Positions 31,601-42,310 of a DNA stretch of 64,000 nt are shown one piece after another (the first letter of the stretch is position 1; each line of letters starts with the position of its first letter). The notes below the pieces were generated by a model, which did no database searches, was not told where the DNA came from, and saw nothing but the letters and a program-made list of their open reading frames with translations. The position numbers were made by a program, and so were the translations under genes. Source of the DNA: Lumbricus terrestris (lineage: Eukaryota > Annelida > Clitellata > Crassiclitellata > Lumbricidae); assembly GCA_949752735.1 (NCBI GenBank), contig OX457036.1, positions 6,512,577 through 6,576,576 of the forward strand, read 5' to 3'.

Positions 31601-32100
31601 TCATGCACATCCGGGACCTCCGTCGCATCCGACCCATGCTCGATTTCAAAACTGCCTCTACCATTGCGACGTCCATCGTCCACTCAAAACTTGACTATTG
31701 CAACTCTCTGTTCTTAAGCCTTGACTACTCACAACTTAAGCGCCTCCAACTCATTCAAAATTCTCTAGCTAGAGCCGTCACCAGAACACCCAGACATCAT
31801 CACATCACCCCCATCCTCAAATCACTTCACTGGTTGAAAATCCCAGAGCGAATCCACTTCAAAGTTCTCTCCTTAACCTACAACTCCTTGCAATGCTCTC
31901 AGCCATGTTATCTTCGCGAACTCTTCACCATCCAACCTACCCGTTCTACCCGATCATCCGCCTGCCTTACACTTTCTCGACCGCCGGTCACAAGTCATCT
32001 CAAGTTCTCGCAGAAACAAACCTCAAATCTCAAAGAAGAATTTTTTCATTTATTTTTGTATTTTTTTCTTCAAATTTTTATGAATTAGACTAAACATTCT
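28670..32100 (+). mobile_element. L2-like (CR1 group) non-LTR retrotransposon, nearly full length
   Basis: One long ORF covers most of it. The 5' edge is approximate: pyrimidine-rich sequence begins near 28690, before the ORF. The 3' part lacks the usual GGCGCTATATAAA end seen at other L2 copies here, so the 3' end is damaged or truncated. No target duplication was identified. Confidence 0.85.
28828..32088 (+). CDS. L2/CR1 ORF2: 2A-like motif, AP-endonuclease and reverse transcriptase
   Basis: 1086 residues without a stop. The N-terminal region has two hydrophobic stretches (about 29-40 and 92-98). The second runs into CGDISVNPGP, a 2A-like ribosome-skipping motif (NPG|P break at 107/108). 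Next is an apurinic-type endonuclease (about 130-355) with SLNIRSL, LIALQETWL, LTGDFNVHV and ITDHYLIMADL, carrying the metal-binding Asn, Glu, Asp/Asn and His positions. The RT domain follows: NYRPISNLSFLSKLTERIV, HQSGYTKHHSTETLL, CLLDISAAFDTIDHNLLL, GVPQGSVLGPLLF and catalytic YADD at about 819. The thumb region (RNLGVMFDSHLSFSNHIS, LHWLKIPERIHFK) is present. The WNxLP segment kept by the fragments at 12.6 and 38.8 kb is absent near residue 1065, so the C-terminus is probably deleted and the copy may be inactive. Confidence 0.93.
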   Translation: MSETLCFKSFQTRCHYSDQSSSFYAPMHSLTLLLLLLLLCPRCLTDNASYSPHPRHACQTATAEYRHLSVIPLSYFITPHRLNTRPQKLCPSFLLLLLCGDISVNPGPSSSSHSSASISHNATRLSSKNFLLYSLNIRSLLNENNSTSLTDLASGSRPPDLIALQETWLSSTSSNVHTADCIPPGYSLQSFPRITASSKSSKISGGGTAFLVREPAVVLNSSRHVFSSFECSSTTLRLSSDLLTVFNIYRPPTSSKYSSKNSVFLDEFSSLLSVAATTPNEFLLTGDFNVHVDDPSNSHATDFLNLLSSVNLVQHVNFQTHIKNHTLDLVITANTSLLSPKLSHSILNITDHYLIMADLEIKPFARPPPSTHSFRRLGSIDSQAFIKDIRSSQLVLNPPSSLDDLLFCYNSTLSDLLDIHAPLITKPSSHATNPWFTSYLQAFKTFRRRLQHIYKDATDSLSKTKALSNLKSATNRYHALITATKRKYYSSLIHSSSSNPRHLWRAVNSLLHRKSPYPLPSSIPAPSMADTFCSFFSDKVSSLRFTLQSLLDSQSSNTDASPFPNPTPPVSQSSLPFLNPASEAEVSLLLNSLPSKQCELDPIPTALLKDCASVLIPIITKIINLSLSTGNFPMVFKQSLVTPLLKKANLDKENLSNYRPISNLSFLSKLTERIVLSRLNDYLSSNSLLNPHQSGYTKHHSTETLLVSLYNKLVSAVSHQQVSCLCLLDISAAFDTIDHNLLLNRLSSSFGVSGTALLWFQSYLSSRSFSVKASSHCSQPLPLSCGVPQGSVLGPLLFILYTTPLSHLIKSSSVDHHLYADDTQLFISFSPGSFSTSIAQLLNVVNLISKWMSSNLLCLNPSKTEFIILGLPDQIKKIPDPSIHLSTNSSSLTFTSDAPVRNLGVMFDSHLSFSNHISNLSRSCFMHIRDLRRIRPMLDFKTASTIATSIVHSKLDYCNSLFLSLDYSQLKRLQLIQNSLARAVTRTPRHHHITPILKSLHWLKIPERIHFKVLSLTYNSLQCSQPCYLRELFTIQPTRSTRSSACLTLSRPPVTSHLKFSQKQTSNLKEEFFHLFLYFFLQIFMN

Positions 32101-32930
32101 CTAAATTGTCAGGATGTCATCGGCATTAAAGGAAGTGAGATCTTGCCGTTTGAGCAGATAAATAGACAATTGCAATTAAACTTTGGATCTGATATGCCTA
32201 CTCCATATATAAAAATGTGCATAATTACAATAATTATTGTGCAGTTGGCTTAATATCATACTAAATAAGCTTTTGGTCATGTGGAGTTATAATAATTATC
32301 ATGAGGTCTTAAGAACTACCATGAAAAATTATCCAGACCCTACAGAACAACTCCAGCCGGAAAATATCTTAGTGATGGGGTCAAGCACAAACACCGGAGG
32401 GCGACTCAGTTAGGCCTATACTTATATATAGGCTATACTTCGTTACAGCTCGAAGTCGAAAAAAAGTTGATTATCTCCAATATCACCGGTGAAGATTCAC
32501 TTTATTTAATACCTCAGCTAAAGTTGGTTCATCGTCCACGACACCCAAAAGACATTTATATTATAATTTTACAGATGGACAGATGAGCAACATTCTATGG
32601 ATGGATTTTCCTATAACATGGTTCGTTTTTCTACCAATGGATATCTTTTCCCCCTTTGCGTGAATTCCTTTATTGTGACTTTTTCTTCGCCACCATTCTA
32701 CGCGTCGCGACGTTGAAACAATTCAATTTTGAATCTGTATTGCGACATCACCAATCCATCAAACTTCCGATTAATCCAAAGTCAGTCCATCCGATGATCC
32801 TATACAATAAGCTAGATTGATCACGAGAAGGGAGAAGATGAGGAATGCAGATATATTCAACAGACTGTATACATATCCAACATGATATTATTACGAGCGA
32901 CAGAATATAACGAGAAATGTCAATCGAATT
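32101..32930. other. Non-coding stretch
   Basis: No gene supported. ACACCGGAGGGCG at 32391 (+), with TATACTTATATATAGG beginning about 26 nt later, is a weak candidate module. ACACCC at 32542 has TATA at the wrong spacing. Confidence 0.4.
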
Positions 32931-33329
32931 CAATCATACCTTATTTAGATCAAATCGACCCACATACACCAAAAGTAGACATTTTATACTGTATCTTTGC
33001 ATTTATATAGCGCCCCTCACAGTGCACACCAATCCACTTTAGATGGTTCAATGTGCAATATCACTTCAGGTGGACCCCAAAAAAGCAATCGTCTTCACCG
33101 GAAGGTCAAGCACTTTTCACTGGCGATACGTCACAGCCGGCTGCGCCTCTTCCATCCCAAATTCGTCATGTGTGACACTTGCCGTCTACTTCTTTTTCAA
33201 CTGATAGTTATAATAATAATTACTATGTTCCTTTATCGATAAGAGCAGCAGAAGTGACTGGGTAGCTTCATTTGTTTTATCTGAATCTGCTATCAAAAGT
33301 ATACATAGCTGCGTCTCTGTTTACGGTGT
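32931..33329 (-). repeat. CRE/ETS-bearing locus family, copy F
   Basis: Carries ACCCACATACACCAAAAGTAG (like 54820 in arm B), ATCACTTCAGGTGGACCCC, GATACGTCACAGCCGGCTGC (33125-33144), CCCAAATTCGTC and a minus-strand module at the right end. A minus-strand L2-type 3' end (GGGGCGCTATATAAATGC) lies at 32998-33020 inside it. Confidence 0.5.
33300..33329 (-). promoter_or_regulatory. ACACC-TATA promoter-like module (weak TATA)
   Basis: ACACCGTAAACAGAG is followed by TATGTATAC (TATAC core at 26 nt). Supported by its position in copy F. Confidence 0.35.
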
Positions 33330-33339
33330 TTAAGAACCT

Positions 33340-34125
33340 GATTTTTAACGGTCTAAATCAGAACTGTCACATTATTTTTTGTGCTATGAAGAAGCTATTG
33401 TTATAATTATGAATTGTTTCTGAGTCTTTTTAACATATGTAGAGCGACAGAGAACTTGAATATCTTGTCGCATAAATATTCGAGAAAACCACATTTAAGT
33501 GAATGCAGATGAAAAGAATTCTTCATAATGATTTTAATTATGTTTATCAGAGCAAAACAATTAATTTTGTGACCAGGTGGTAGATAATTATAAGAAAAAG
33601 CGAATTTAGCTACGTGGCAACCATACACGGAGTCAACCACGAAGGCCCACAACAAAGTTGATTTTGTCAACGCCACTTGGCGAATGAAAGACTGAGTTGA
33701 TCTTTGGTAGGGAAGCCATGGTAGTGAACCCATGTCCGTTGTGATCTCTATTATTCTTGCGATGGCCTTTCTAATGCTCTATAATTCCTATTCAAAGATC
33801 TCTGTAATTCAGCATACACGTGCTTAATATTTTAATAAAAGATCAATTGGAATACAAACAGTTTAATTCGCCTACCCTGAATTAACCTGACAGGACAGAT
33901 CGCTGCTCTAGATAGCTGGCTATCGGAGTAGTTGATGTCCCTTAAGCGAACAATGAGTTACCCTTAGGTATGCAGTACTAACGCCCTCCTTCTTCTTAGC
34001 CTCGGCATGCCATGAATGTTTGTGGCCTGTCCACTCTTTTTTTAAACTAGGCAATCATTGCAGTAATCATAGACGAGTTGGATGGGATTGCAGAAATCTG
34101 GAACAGTGTTGACTCTATAGAGAAA
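33340..34125. other. Non-coding stretch
   Basis: The first 100 bp continue the conserved flank of copy F (GAACTGTCACATT, GAAGAAGCTATT). No gene seen beyond that. Confidence 0.4.
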
Positions 34126-34236
34126 CAATATTATTATACAGTTGGTTGGTCATAAATAATTATATTGCTGTATAAAGACGTTGTTTCGCAGAATAGGCGA
34201 TCAGTGTCGATCCGTATAGAGCAGAATTACCGCTCT

Positions 34237-34267
34237 TGTATTAAACTTCAAATACTATTTCGGGTGT
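34237..34267 (-). promoter_or_regulatory. ACACC-TATA promoter-like module
   Basis: ACACCCGAAATAGTATT is followed after 24 nt by TAATACAAG. Confidence 0.35.
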
Positions 34268-34497
34268 CCAAACTAACACTAACGAAATTGTTGTAATCTA
34301 CGTTTTCTATAGCGACCTAAATTTAATTATAGAAATAAAACTTCGACTCTATGGAGAATGAACAATTTTATTATAAAGGTGGTTTGTTAAAATATATTGT
34401 GGTTACATAAGTGTCTTAGCGACGTTGTTTCACAACAAAGACGATCAGAGTCAATCTTTATATGCCATGGATTTACCGCTGCGTAACGTACTAAATC

Positions 34498-34530
34498 TTA
34501 TATTAAACTTTTAGACACTATTTCCGGTGT
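34498..34530 (-). promoter_or_regulatory. ACACC-TATA promoter-like module
   Basis: ACACCGGAAATAGTG is followed after 25 nt by TAATATAAG. Tandem paralogue of 34237-34267. Confidence 0.4.
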
Positions 34531-34555
34531 CCAAACTAACAGTAACGAAATTGTT

Positions 34556-34665
34556 GTGGTGGTGGATCCGATTTTACCAGGGTTTATGACAACAGAGGCC
34601 GTTACCCTGGACAGAAATTTGCTCGGCATATTACAGCACTTATGAGCAAGGTACTGAACCAGTTT
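34556..34665 (+). repeat. Dispersed repeat inserted in the tandem unit
   Basis: GGATCCGATTTTACCAGGG, TTTATGACAACAGAGGCCG and CAGAAATTTGCTCGGCATA are shared with 54180-54280 and, inverted, with 25870-25932. Flanked by short AAATTGTTGT direct repeats that look like a target duplication. Confidence 0.55.
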
Positions 34666-34889
34666 TTAAATTGTTGTAATCTACGTTTTCCAATTTATAG
34701 CGACCTAAAATTAATTACAGAAATAATAACCTCGACTCTATGGAGAAAACCACCTATTTTACTATATTATACAGATGTTTCGTTATAATATATTATGGTT
34801 GTTATAGCTGTCTAACGACGTTGTTTCTCAACAAAATTAATACGAAATGAGTTAGTGTTCATCTGCCATAGAATAAACGCAGCCCGGTT

Positions 34890-35095
34890 CCTCCGAGGTT
34901 ATTTCTATGCAAATTACCTATACATGTACCTTGTTTGTCTTCCAGATCTCCCCACTCACCTGTCCCAATTTCTGACTGGTAATCCCTCATACTCATTTTC
35001 TTTCCTCAAAACCTGTTTCTTCTCTCGTGGCCTTGCGCACTGGTAGTGCCTCTGAGCGGTTCACCCTAGAAGGGGCGCTTTATAGAAAATGAAAT
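34890..35095 (+). pseudogene. CR1/L2 3' end with coding remnant
   Basis: The last codons read SFLKTCFFSRGLAHW before a stop, matching the L2 C-terminal LKTxLF signature. The rest is the 3' UTR: TAGTGCCTCTGAGCGG, then GAAGGGGCGCTTTATAG and a GAAATGAA tail. Strongly 5'-truncated. Confidence 0.65.
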
Positions 35096-35561
35096 GAACG
35101 TTAAAAAATTATGAGCTACATAACCGATGTATCAGAGGGTCCAGCCTACGATATTATCGACTACGTCATTTCCATTGATTAGTATAGACTGTAGGGAGAA
35201 ACAAATTATGCCATTCTATGGATGAATTGTAGAGTTAGTTTTACATGTTAATCAATTTGGCTTTTGATAACAGGAATTGCTCAAACTAAATAAACATGTG
35301 TGAAAATACGTGATATTTTATCATAACCCAAACCGATATTTCTGCGAAAACGTCTTTAAGTGGGTAAGGAACATAATATTCGAAGAAACAGATATTGAAA
35401 ATGAACTGAGCAGCTAAAAAACTTATATTAGCTTAAACATTTGTTGAAGATGAATTGCGAAGTACCAAGTTCATAAGTGATGTCATACTATTTTGCCTTC
35501 ACGCTTAAGACCCAACAATTACATTTTACCGATTAGAGTCATGAACGAAGAGTTGAGTTTG

Positions 35562-35597
35562 CTATTATAATGCCGGTTTATATCAAATTAAAGGTGT
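35562..35597 (-). promoter_or_regulatory. ACACC-TATA promoter-like module
   Basis: ACACCTTTAATTTGAT is followed after 27 nt by TTATAATAGC. Confidence 0.5.
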
Positions 35598-35599
35598 CA

Positions 35600-37575
35600 A
35601 CATTTATTGTAAAACAATTTCTGGTTCCACCGAGAATTACTGATAAAAACTTTTTCAACGTCTGTTAATGGCATGTATTCCAATACAAGCAACAGCAACT
35701 CATACAAACAGACAAATAGACAGACAGGCACACATGTAGATAGGCAGACAAACAGACAAGCAGATAGGCCAATACAGTTCAATGTGCTGAGTAGGCAGGA
35801 AATCCCTGGTTACGGTGTATCGCAGAACAACCACAAAGTCAACTCTCTTCATGTCTTGTGAGGGAATTAAAGGTTCACACCCGACCGACTCTGAACATCA
35901 TCTCCTTTGACTTAGATGCGTTTGATTAACATTTTTCAATCCTTTATCACCGTTGGGTGTGACATTTCAAAAATTCCGATTCGATCCTATGGCCCACCGG
36001 GTGGAACATTCAACAACACTCGCCCATAATGGTTGTTGCCCATGGCAGAGCCAATTGTAATATTTACAGCGGATACGGTATTCATTGTAATGGGCCATCA
36101 AACTCTGACCCCACCCCAAAGGACAAACGCCATTTTGAAATATGGGCTGAAATCGACTTTTCCAAACCGTTAATTCAACTACAGCTTGCATTTTACACTC
36201 TTTCATACATACATGCAGAAGCGAATTTTGACATCTGGCGCAACCTTACTGGGAGACCAATGTCTCGATTTATGTATAACCTGAAAAATTGATTGGTTGA
36301 AGTATAATATGTCTTTACGAACCCTGACACCAGTCTAATAAAAACCCTGCTTCACTGCCCCTCTCACAATTAAGACGTTGCTAGTATAGGTGCGAGCTTG
36401 ATTTTCTAAGAAAATTACTGCCACCCGAGTGAATCAATTAGACATAGGATCTTAATTAAAGCACAGCATTCTCTAGCTTTCAATGTGCGATTCGCTTCCG
36501 ATAAGCGATTTCATTCGCGACTTAATTTCCCTTTTGGCAGAAATAATTTCTGATATGGAAACGAAGACACATTGCATGCGAATACTATTATAGCTGTTAG
36601 TTTACAGTCTGAGATGCAGCAATTATTTGGAAAACATGTTTCAGATTATAAAAGTGTCTATTGCAGGTTTTGAAAACAGCAAAAAGCTTCTGTATACCAT
36701 TATACATGGACCTTCTTCCTTTTCTTTAAAGCGTCGTTGTTTCTATGAAGCAAGCTGAAATTACTATTTGGTGGATAAATGATTATTACGAATTTTTTAG
36801 TGCATTTTCAACACCGCTAAGAGCGTTTCAATGTATTATATAATTAGCGTGTAATTAAAACAACGCGTTGTTTTTGTATACAGCGTAATTATGTTGGACG
36901 ATTCTCTAATGAAACAGCGTCGTTAAACAGTTGACTCTGAGCCAGAAGAAAATATTACAGGTCTAATTGTTAACCTTCCTGACTATTACAGGGCCACAAA
37001 CCTCCCCTACTGCAGAATAGGGCCATAATTTCGTTCGATGTATCTCCTGCCAACCCGGCCATAAAGAGTACACTGGTGACATACGCTGTGGCTGAGAAAT
37101 TGAGATATCGAGAGAAAGAAGTGGCCTTCCTCCAATAATTATGCCTACGCTAAGAAAAAGAAGTTACCATAGTGATTAATGTGACATGGATAAGCTTGTA
37201 TTTCTTATAGGACTGATCTTCCTGTACGTTGCAGTTAAAACCTCAAAAAATTAATTTTCCAGTCAATTTAAAAAGCCATTGGAGTCATGAGCCGTTTAGC
37301 AGTTAAACCGTTTGTTGATCGTTTATTGCTCAATAACGATATGACAAAGATGCTCTGCGTGACCCTCCTCCTCTCGCTAGTATTGGGACTGGCGATGTCA
37401 GAGTACGATCGTTGAGATTTTCAGTATTTCCACCGTTTATGCGACGATGAGTGTGACAATTAAAAAATAAATTATTCTCCCTATCTATCTACCTAGCTAT
37501 CTGCTTATCCAGCTATCTTCGTATTTGTCTTTAACGTTGTCTCTGCTTGTGTCTCCATTGGTCTCTCTGTATATA
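35600..37575. other. Non-coding stretch
   Basis: No gene supported. An 87-codon frame at 36029-36292 (+) has no recognisable motif. ACCAGTCTAATAAAAACCC near 36330 resembles CCAGTCTGATAAACACCC at 47724, a decayed copy of that module. Confidence 0.4.
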
Positions 37576-37584
37576 TACCTCTGT

Positions 37585-37695
37585 CTCACACACACACACA
37601 CACACGAATGCACGCACGCGCGCATACTCTCATACGCACGAACGCACACATGCACGCACTCAAACACGTACGCACGTACGAACGCGTATACTTGG
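37585..37695. repeat. (CA)n and CGCA-rich microsatellite
   Basis: CACACACA followed by imperfect CGCACGCA and ACGCACGTACG units. Confidence 0.9.
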
Positions 37696-37789
37696 CACAC
37701 ACCTGTGAATCATGACTTTTCAATGTTTTAACAAAGCAGAAACTTGCAAGAACCGTTGAACTATGATTCTTGGCTTGCCCTTAGTTATT

Positions 37790-37820
37790 GTATTATAGCC
37801 TAACATAGTTTTCAGGGTGT
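37790..37820 (-). promoter_or_regulatory. ACACC-TATA promoter-like module
   Basis: ACACCCTGAAAACTATG is followed after 23 nt by TATAATAC, a slightly short spacing. Confidence 0.35.
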
Positions 37821-38611
37821 CTATTAGCTAAGCGTTTCATGTAGTGGTAGGTTATAATAGCGCGAAACGATTATGATACAGCAGATGGCGCCCTTGATGT
37901 TAACCTTTATAACAGAAAAGATAGATCAGGTCAACCGTTACTGATAAAAGTATATACCTATCATTGACTATTATTAGTCGCTTTGAATCACTTTCACGGT
38001 TAGTCTGGCGTCGATTTTCTGCTAGCGCGTCAACACGTGACATCACATAAACCCAAATTTTACGTTAGTCTGTTACAGGATTCTTTTTAATTTAAGAGGA
38101 TGCACCAACTCCACCGCTGCTCGTACTTTTCCTGTACCGGTCTGAAGCCTTGATAAAGATAGAGAGTGACACAAGTGACCATTGCTATCGCACAGTGTCG
38201 TTTAGTAATTAAAAGGACACTATAGAGGATGCAGCCATCGCAGATCTTCAAGAGGCCATAAAAAGGTGAAACTCAAAACGAATCTTTCGCTGCTTTGAAT
38301 AGTCATTGCGTAACTTATTTCTAATTCTCCTGCACATCAGACATGCACCGCAGTGCACCAACACATGTATGACATCAAATCAAAATCAAGTCAAATCAAA
38401 TCATTTCTTTGGCGACCAGAACCAGAACAACAAATCAAATCAAATCAAGCATCAAGGAAACAAAGTTAACAAAAGATAACGGTAATGAAGCAGTGCTTAA
38501 GAAATGATGCTAATAGTGGCAATTTGGTTGATCAGGTGACCCGGAAGGGGTCTTGCAACCCCGCTAGATTGGTCCTATTATAGGCGGTGATACCGTGATG
38601 ACGATGGCCAT

Positions 38612-39515
38612 TACAATACAATACAATACAATTAGTCATTTATAACGCGCTTTAACAAAAACAAGTCTTGCACAAGAGCGCGCTTCACTACAAATCTAGT
38701 TATAATGCAATGAAAACAAATGGGTTTTTAATTTTGATTTAAATTCTGCAACAGATGAGCACTGACGAATGGAAATTGGGAGACTATTCCATTCATTAGG
38801 TCCTGAGACTGCGAACGCACGGTTTTCAAACTTCCGGTTTGTGCGAAGTGTAGCAAAGTCACTTCGCGATGACGAACGAAGCCCTCTGGACTTGGAGGCA
38901 GAACATGGCGTGACCATGGATGCCATGTAGGATGGAGAGGTTCCGTAGTGGATATGAAACATCAGAAGGGAAATTTTGAAAGCAATACGAGCATGGATGG
39001 GAAGCCAGTGTAGTTGTTTCAAAGTTGAAGTGATGTGGTCTCTGGGACCAAGACCTTCTATCAGGCGAGCGGCCGTGTGTAGAACTGAAGACAGGGGTTG
39101 AAGCGTTGATGATGGAAGACCAGATAGAACAGAGTTGCAGTAATCGAGACGAGAGATGACGAGAGCTTGAGTGAGAATACGAAGGCAAGTTTCATTCAGG
39201 CAACGTTTCACTTGTCGAATTCGACGAAGGTGGAAAAAACACGCCCTGGCTACAGAAGAAATATGTTGGTTCATCTTTAAACTGCTGTCAAGTAGCACAC
39301 CGAGGTCGCGAATCACGTCAGATGGTGGAATAGAGCAGTTGGAGTCGAGGTCAAGAGTTTTCATTAATTCATTGTCGTTTCGTCCACTTTGACGGTCAAA
39401 TCAAATGAGTTCTGTCTTGGTGGCATTTAACTTCAGGCGCATAGATGCACACCAAGACTGAATATCATGGAAACAGGCTGCAATCTTGATTTTGATATTA
39501 CTAATGTTCATTAAA
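38612..39515 (-). pseudogene. 5'-truncated CR1/L2 element, C-terminal RT region
   Basis: A 222-codon minus-strand frame (38696-39364) shows VIRDLGVLLDSSLKMNQHIS, ALVISRLDYCNSVLSGLP, ARLIEGLGPRDHITSTLK, LHWLPIHARIAFKISLL, FAVSGPNEWNSLPISIRQC and LKTHLFSLHYN, then a proper stop. Upstream (39365-39515) MRLKLNATKTELI-like sequence continues in a shifted frame with a stop. The 3' UTR ends AAAGCGCGTTATAAATGAC and an (ATTGT)n tail. Catalytic RT core and endonuclease are missing. It differs enough from the 28.8 kb element to be a separate subfamily. Confidence 0.9.
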
Positions 39516-39519
39516 TCGC

Positions 39520-40280
39520 CATAGAGTGGCCTTGACACAAGATGTAACGAGACAAAACAACTTTCAGAAGGAGTTAGCAAACACCTAAACTAAAAGCAAG
39601 ACTACACATTCGAGGATCATATATTACCTTTTCTCGAAGTATGATGCACATATCATGTGCACAGTTGCATACATACGTGAATAGAATAACATTCAACATC
39701 ATTACGCTGGGACGAACATCAATGGCTGGTTTGGTTACAGTGTTCATTGCTCTGTGCTCTCGTCTGCGTATGACGATTGGTCATATTCGATCACCTGGTA
39801 GGTCGCACATAACTTACAAGGCTAATTAATCAAGTGCAACTGTCGAATAATTATTATAATTATTGAAGAGGTTAAAAACATCAAATAACATTTACTAGAT
39901 CATCTAATATAAAATGCAATTTCAAGTACAATACTCAAAAGTCTATTAAATTTCTTGATCGACACTAATTGTATTTTTTTAAATGCTGAATATAATTAAT
40001 TAATACCTGCAACCAATTATCCGAAGTAGCTAGTCTATTTTCCCAACGGTTAAATTGTTTTAAAAATAAGATTATGTCCAATTATTTTACGATATTATGA
40101 CAGATAGACCTTATGACTCATCGTCCTAAAGTCCAATTAATGTTCTGACTTGTTCCGGTATGATCGGGTTATTTCGCCATATAAATTGTCTTTATATTAC
40201 TTATTTTCATTATTATCGGCACCAACCTGTTCATTAAAACAAAATCAATCGATTAAACTAACGTCATAGACGAGTCCACT
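39520..40280. other. AT-rich non-coding stretch
   Basis: No gene or repeat end seen. The box-like ACACCTAAAC at 39581 has no TATA at the right distance. Confidence 0.4.
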
Positions 40281-40282
40281 AA

Positions 40283-40320
40283 ACACCTTTATACAGACGG
40301 TAGATAACCTATAATAAAAT
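40283..40320 (+). promoter_or_regulatory. ACACC-TATA promoter-like module
   Basis: ACACCTTTATACAGACG is followed after 27 nt by TATAATAAAAT. Confidence 0.5.
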
Positions 40321-41212
40321 TCTAAATTATTCCGCTCTAATAATTCGCAAATTTAAAAAAAAAAACGTAGATGGTAGCGATAATTTATGGTGTAAAAAGT
40401 CGACCAAAATCACGAGCTAAATGAAGACAAATAAATTTTGACTCGGAACATTAAATAAATTCTTTATTGGACTCAGGGGCGGATCCAGGGGGGGCCAATC
40501 CGGCCATGGCCCCCCCCATTTCAAATCACCATGGGACGTGGCCCCCCCCATCCATGGTGGCCAAAAAAAAAATCAGGGTGTCAGTCATGCACAGGAGAAT
40601 TAATGTATAAATGTAATTAAAACCTATAATAAAAATACTGTGTAAATGTAATTAAAATCCAATCTAAGTCTCTCACGCAATTGCATTGTCTTTATATAAA
40701 GCATCGAAATGAAACAATCTTTCAACAATCTTTACCACAATTAAATTTCATTGGAGCTGGATTGCTGAAAATGTTCTTCCTTAAACTGGTGTTGCATTGA
40801 TGAACAATCCAACTCCGATTTAAGCAAAAGTATGTTTGTCTGTGTTCAAAAATCTGATGTTAAGTATTTTTTGTCGCAATGTAATATAACTTCCTTAATT
40901 GTTATATGGTATGGCAGTGAGTATAGTCAATGTGGTCACATGATGTACATGTAGTTAAGCTTTTGAATAATAATTGTTGCAATCGTATCTGGCATTCAAT
41001 AAAATCAGAAAACTGCCGCTATATTAGAACATTAGCCGGGTACCCGGCAGGGCTTTTTTTAACGTGCAGCTATACACAAAATGTGCATTTGTAATCGAAT
41101 TTGTGCATTTGTAGAAGCACTTACGTACAGTTAAAACTAGCCAAAATATCATTGTCCTCCCTTTAGAAGTAATTTACCATTGGTTCGAATTGTTCATTAT
41201 TGCAATTATAAT

Positions 41213-42310
41213 AAAAAGGTGTCCCACTGCAAATGTGTGCCAACACTAAAGAAGGTGTGCAATTGTTAATTTTTGCCAACACTAAAGAAGGTGTGCTATG
41301 GCCAATTTTTGCCAACACTAAAGAAGGTGTGCAATTGCCAATTTTTGCCAACACTAAAGAAGGTGTGCTATGGCCAATTTTTGCCAACACTAAAGAAGGT
41401 GTGCAATTGCCAATTTTTGCCAACACTAAAGAAGGTGTGTAATTGCCAATTTTTGCGAAACCTAAACAAATCCATAGGTTCGAATTGTTCATTATTGCAA
41501 TTATAATAAAAAGGTGTCCCACTGCAAATGTGTGCCAACACTAAAGAAGGTGTGCAATTGCACAACTTTTTTGTACAACAGCAGTGTGCTTTAAAGCATC
41601 ATTATTTTACTTGCACACCTTTATATTACAATTGCAATAATGAACAATTCGAACCAATGGATTTGTTTAGGTTTCTAAAAAATTGGCAATTACACACCTT
41701 TTTTAGTGTTGGCAAAAATTGGCAATTGCACACCTTCTTTACTGTTGGCACACATTTGCAGTGGGACACCTTTATATTACAATTGCAATAATGAACAATT
41801 CAAACCAATGGATTTGTTTAGGTTTCTAAAAAATTGGCAATTACACACCTTTTTAAGTGTTGGCAAAAATTGGCAGTTGCACACCTTCTTTACTGTTGGC
41901 ACACATTTGCAGTGGGACACCTTTATATTATAATTGCAATAATGAACAATTCGAACCAATGGATTTCTTTAGGTTTCTAAAAAATTGGCCATAGCACACC
42001 TTCTTTAGTGTTGGCAGAAATTGGCAATTGCACACCTTCTTTACTGTTGGCACACATTTGCAGTGGGACACCTTTATATTACAATTGCAATAATGAACAA
42101 TTCGAACCAATGGATTTGTTTAGGTTTCTAAAAAAATTGGCAATTACACACCTTTTTAAGTGTTTGCAAAAATTGGCATTGGCACACCTTCTTTAGTGTT
42201 GGCAGAAATTGGCAATTGCACACCTTCTTTAGTGTTGGCAAAAATTGGCAATTGCACACCTTCTTTAGTGTTGGCACACATTTGCAGTTGCACACCTTTT
42301 TATTATAATT
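41213..42310. repeat. Inverted minisatellite array inside the hAT element
   Basis: The left third has roughly 36-bp units (GCCAACACTAAAGAAGGTG, CAATTGCCAATTTTT). From about 41600 the same unit runs in the opposite orientation (CACCTTCTTTAGTGTTGGC), organised in four higher-order repeats of exactly 151 bp (AATGAACAATT at 41640, 41791, 41942 and 42093). The two orientations can pair into a very long hairpin. The open frames (LAKIGNCTPSLV and similar) come from the repeat and are not a gene. Confidence 0.9.

Larger units (their letters stand above)
34130..34865. repeat. Threefold tandem duplication with promoter-like modules
   Basis: Units at about 34130-34370, 34375-34740 and 34745-34865 share CGACGTTGTTTC, GATCAG/GAGTC, AATTGTTGTAATCTACG, ATAGCGACCTAAA and CTCGACTCTATGGAGAA. 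The middle unit is split by a dispersed repeat (34556-34660): GAAATTGTTGT stops and AAATTGTTGTAATC resumes after it. Two units keep the module; the third has lost it. Confidence 0.7.

Noticed and set aside
36029..36292. 87-codon frame with several Cys and Trp
   Set aside because: No recognisable family, AT-rich context and no splice or neighbour evidence.
41237..42300. Regular 36-bp direct repeats resembling a CRISPR array
   Set aside because: There are no unique spacers, the units abut one another, they run in both orientations inside a hAT element, and the DNA is eukaryotic.
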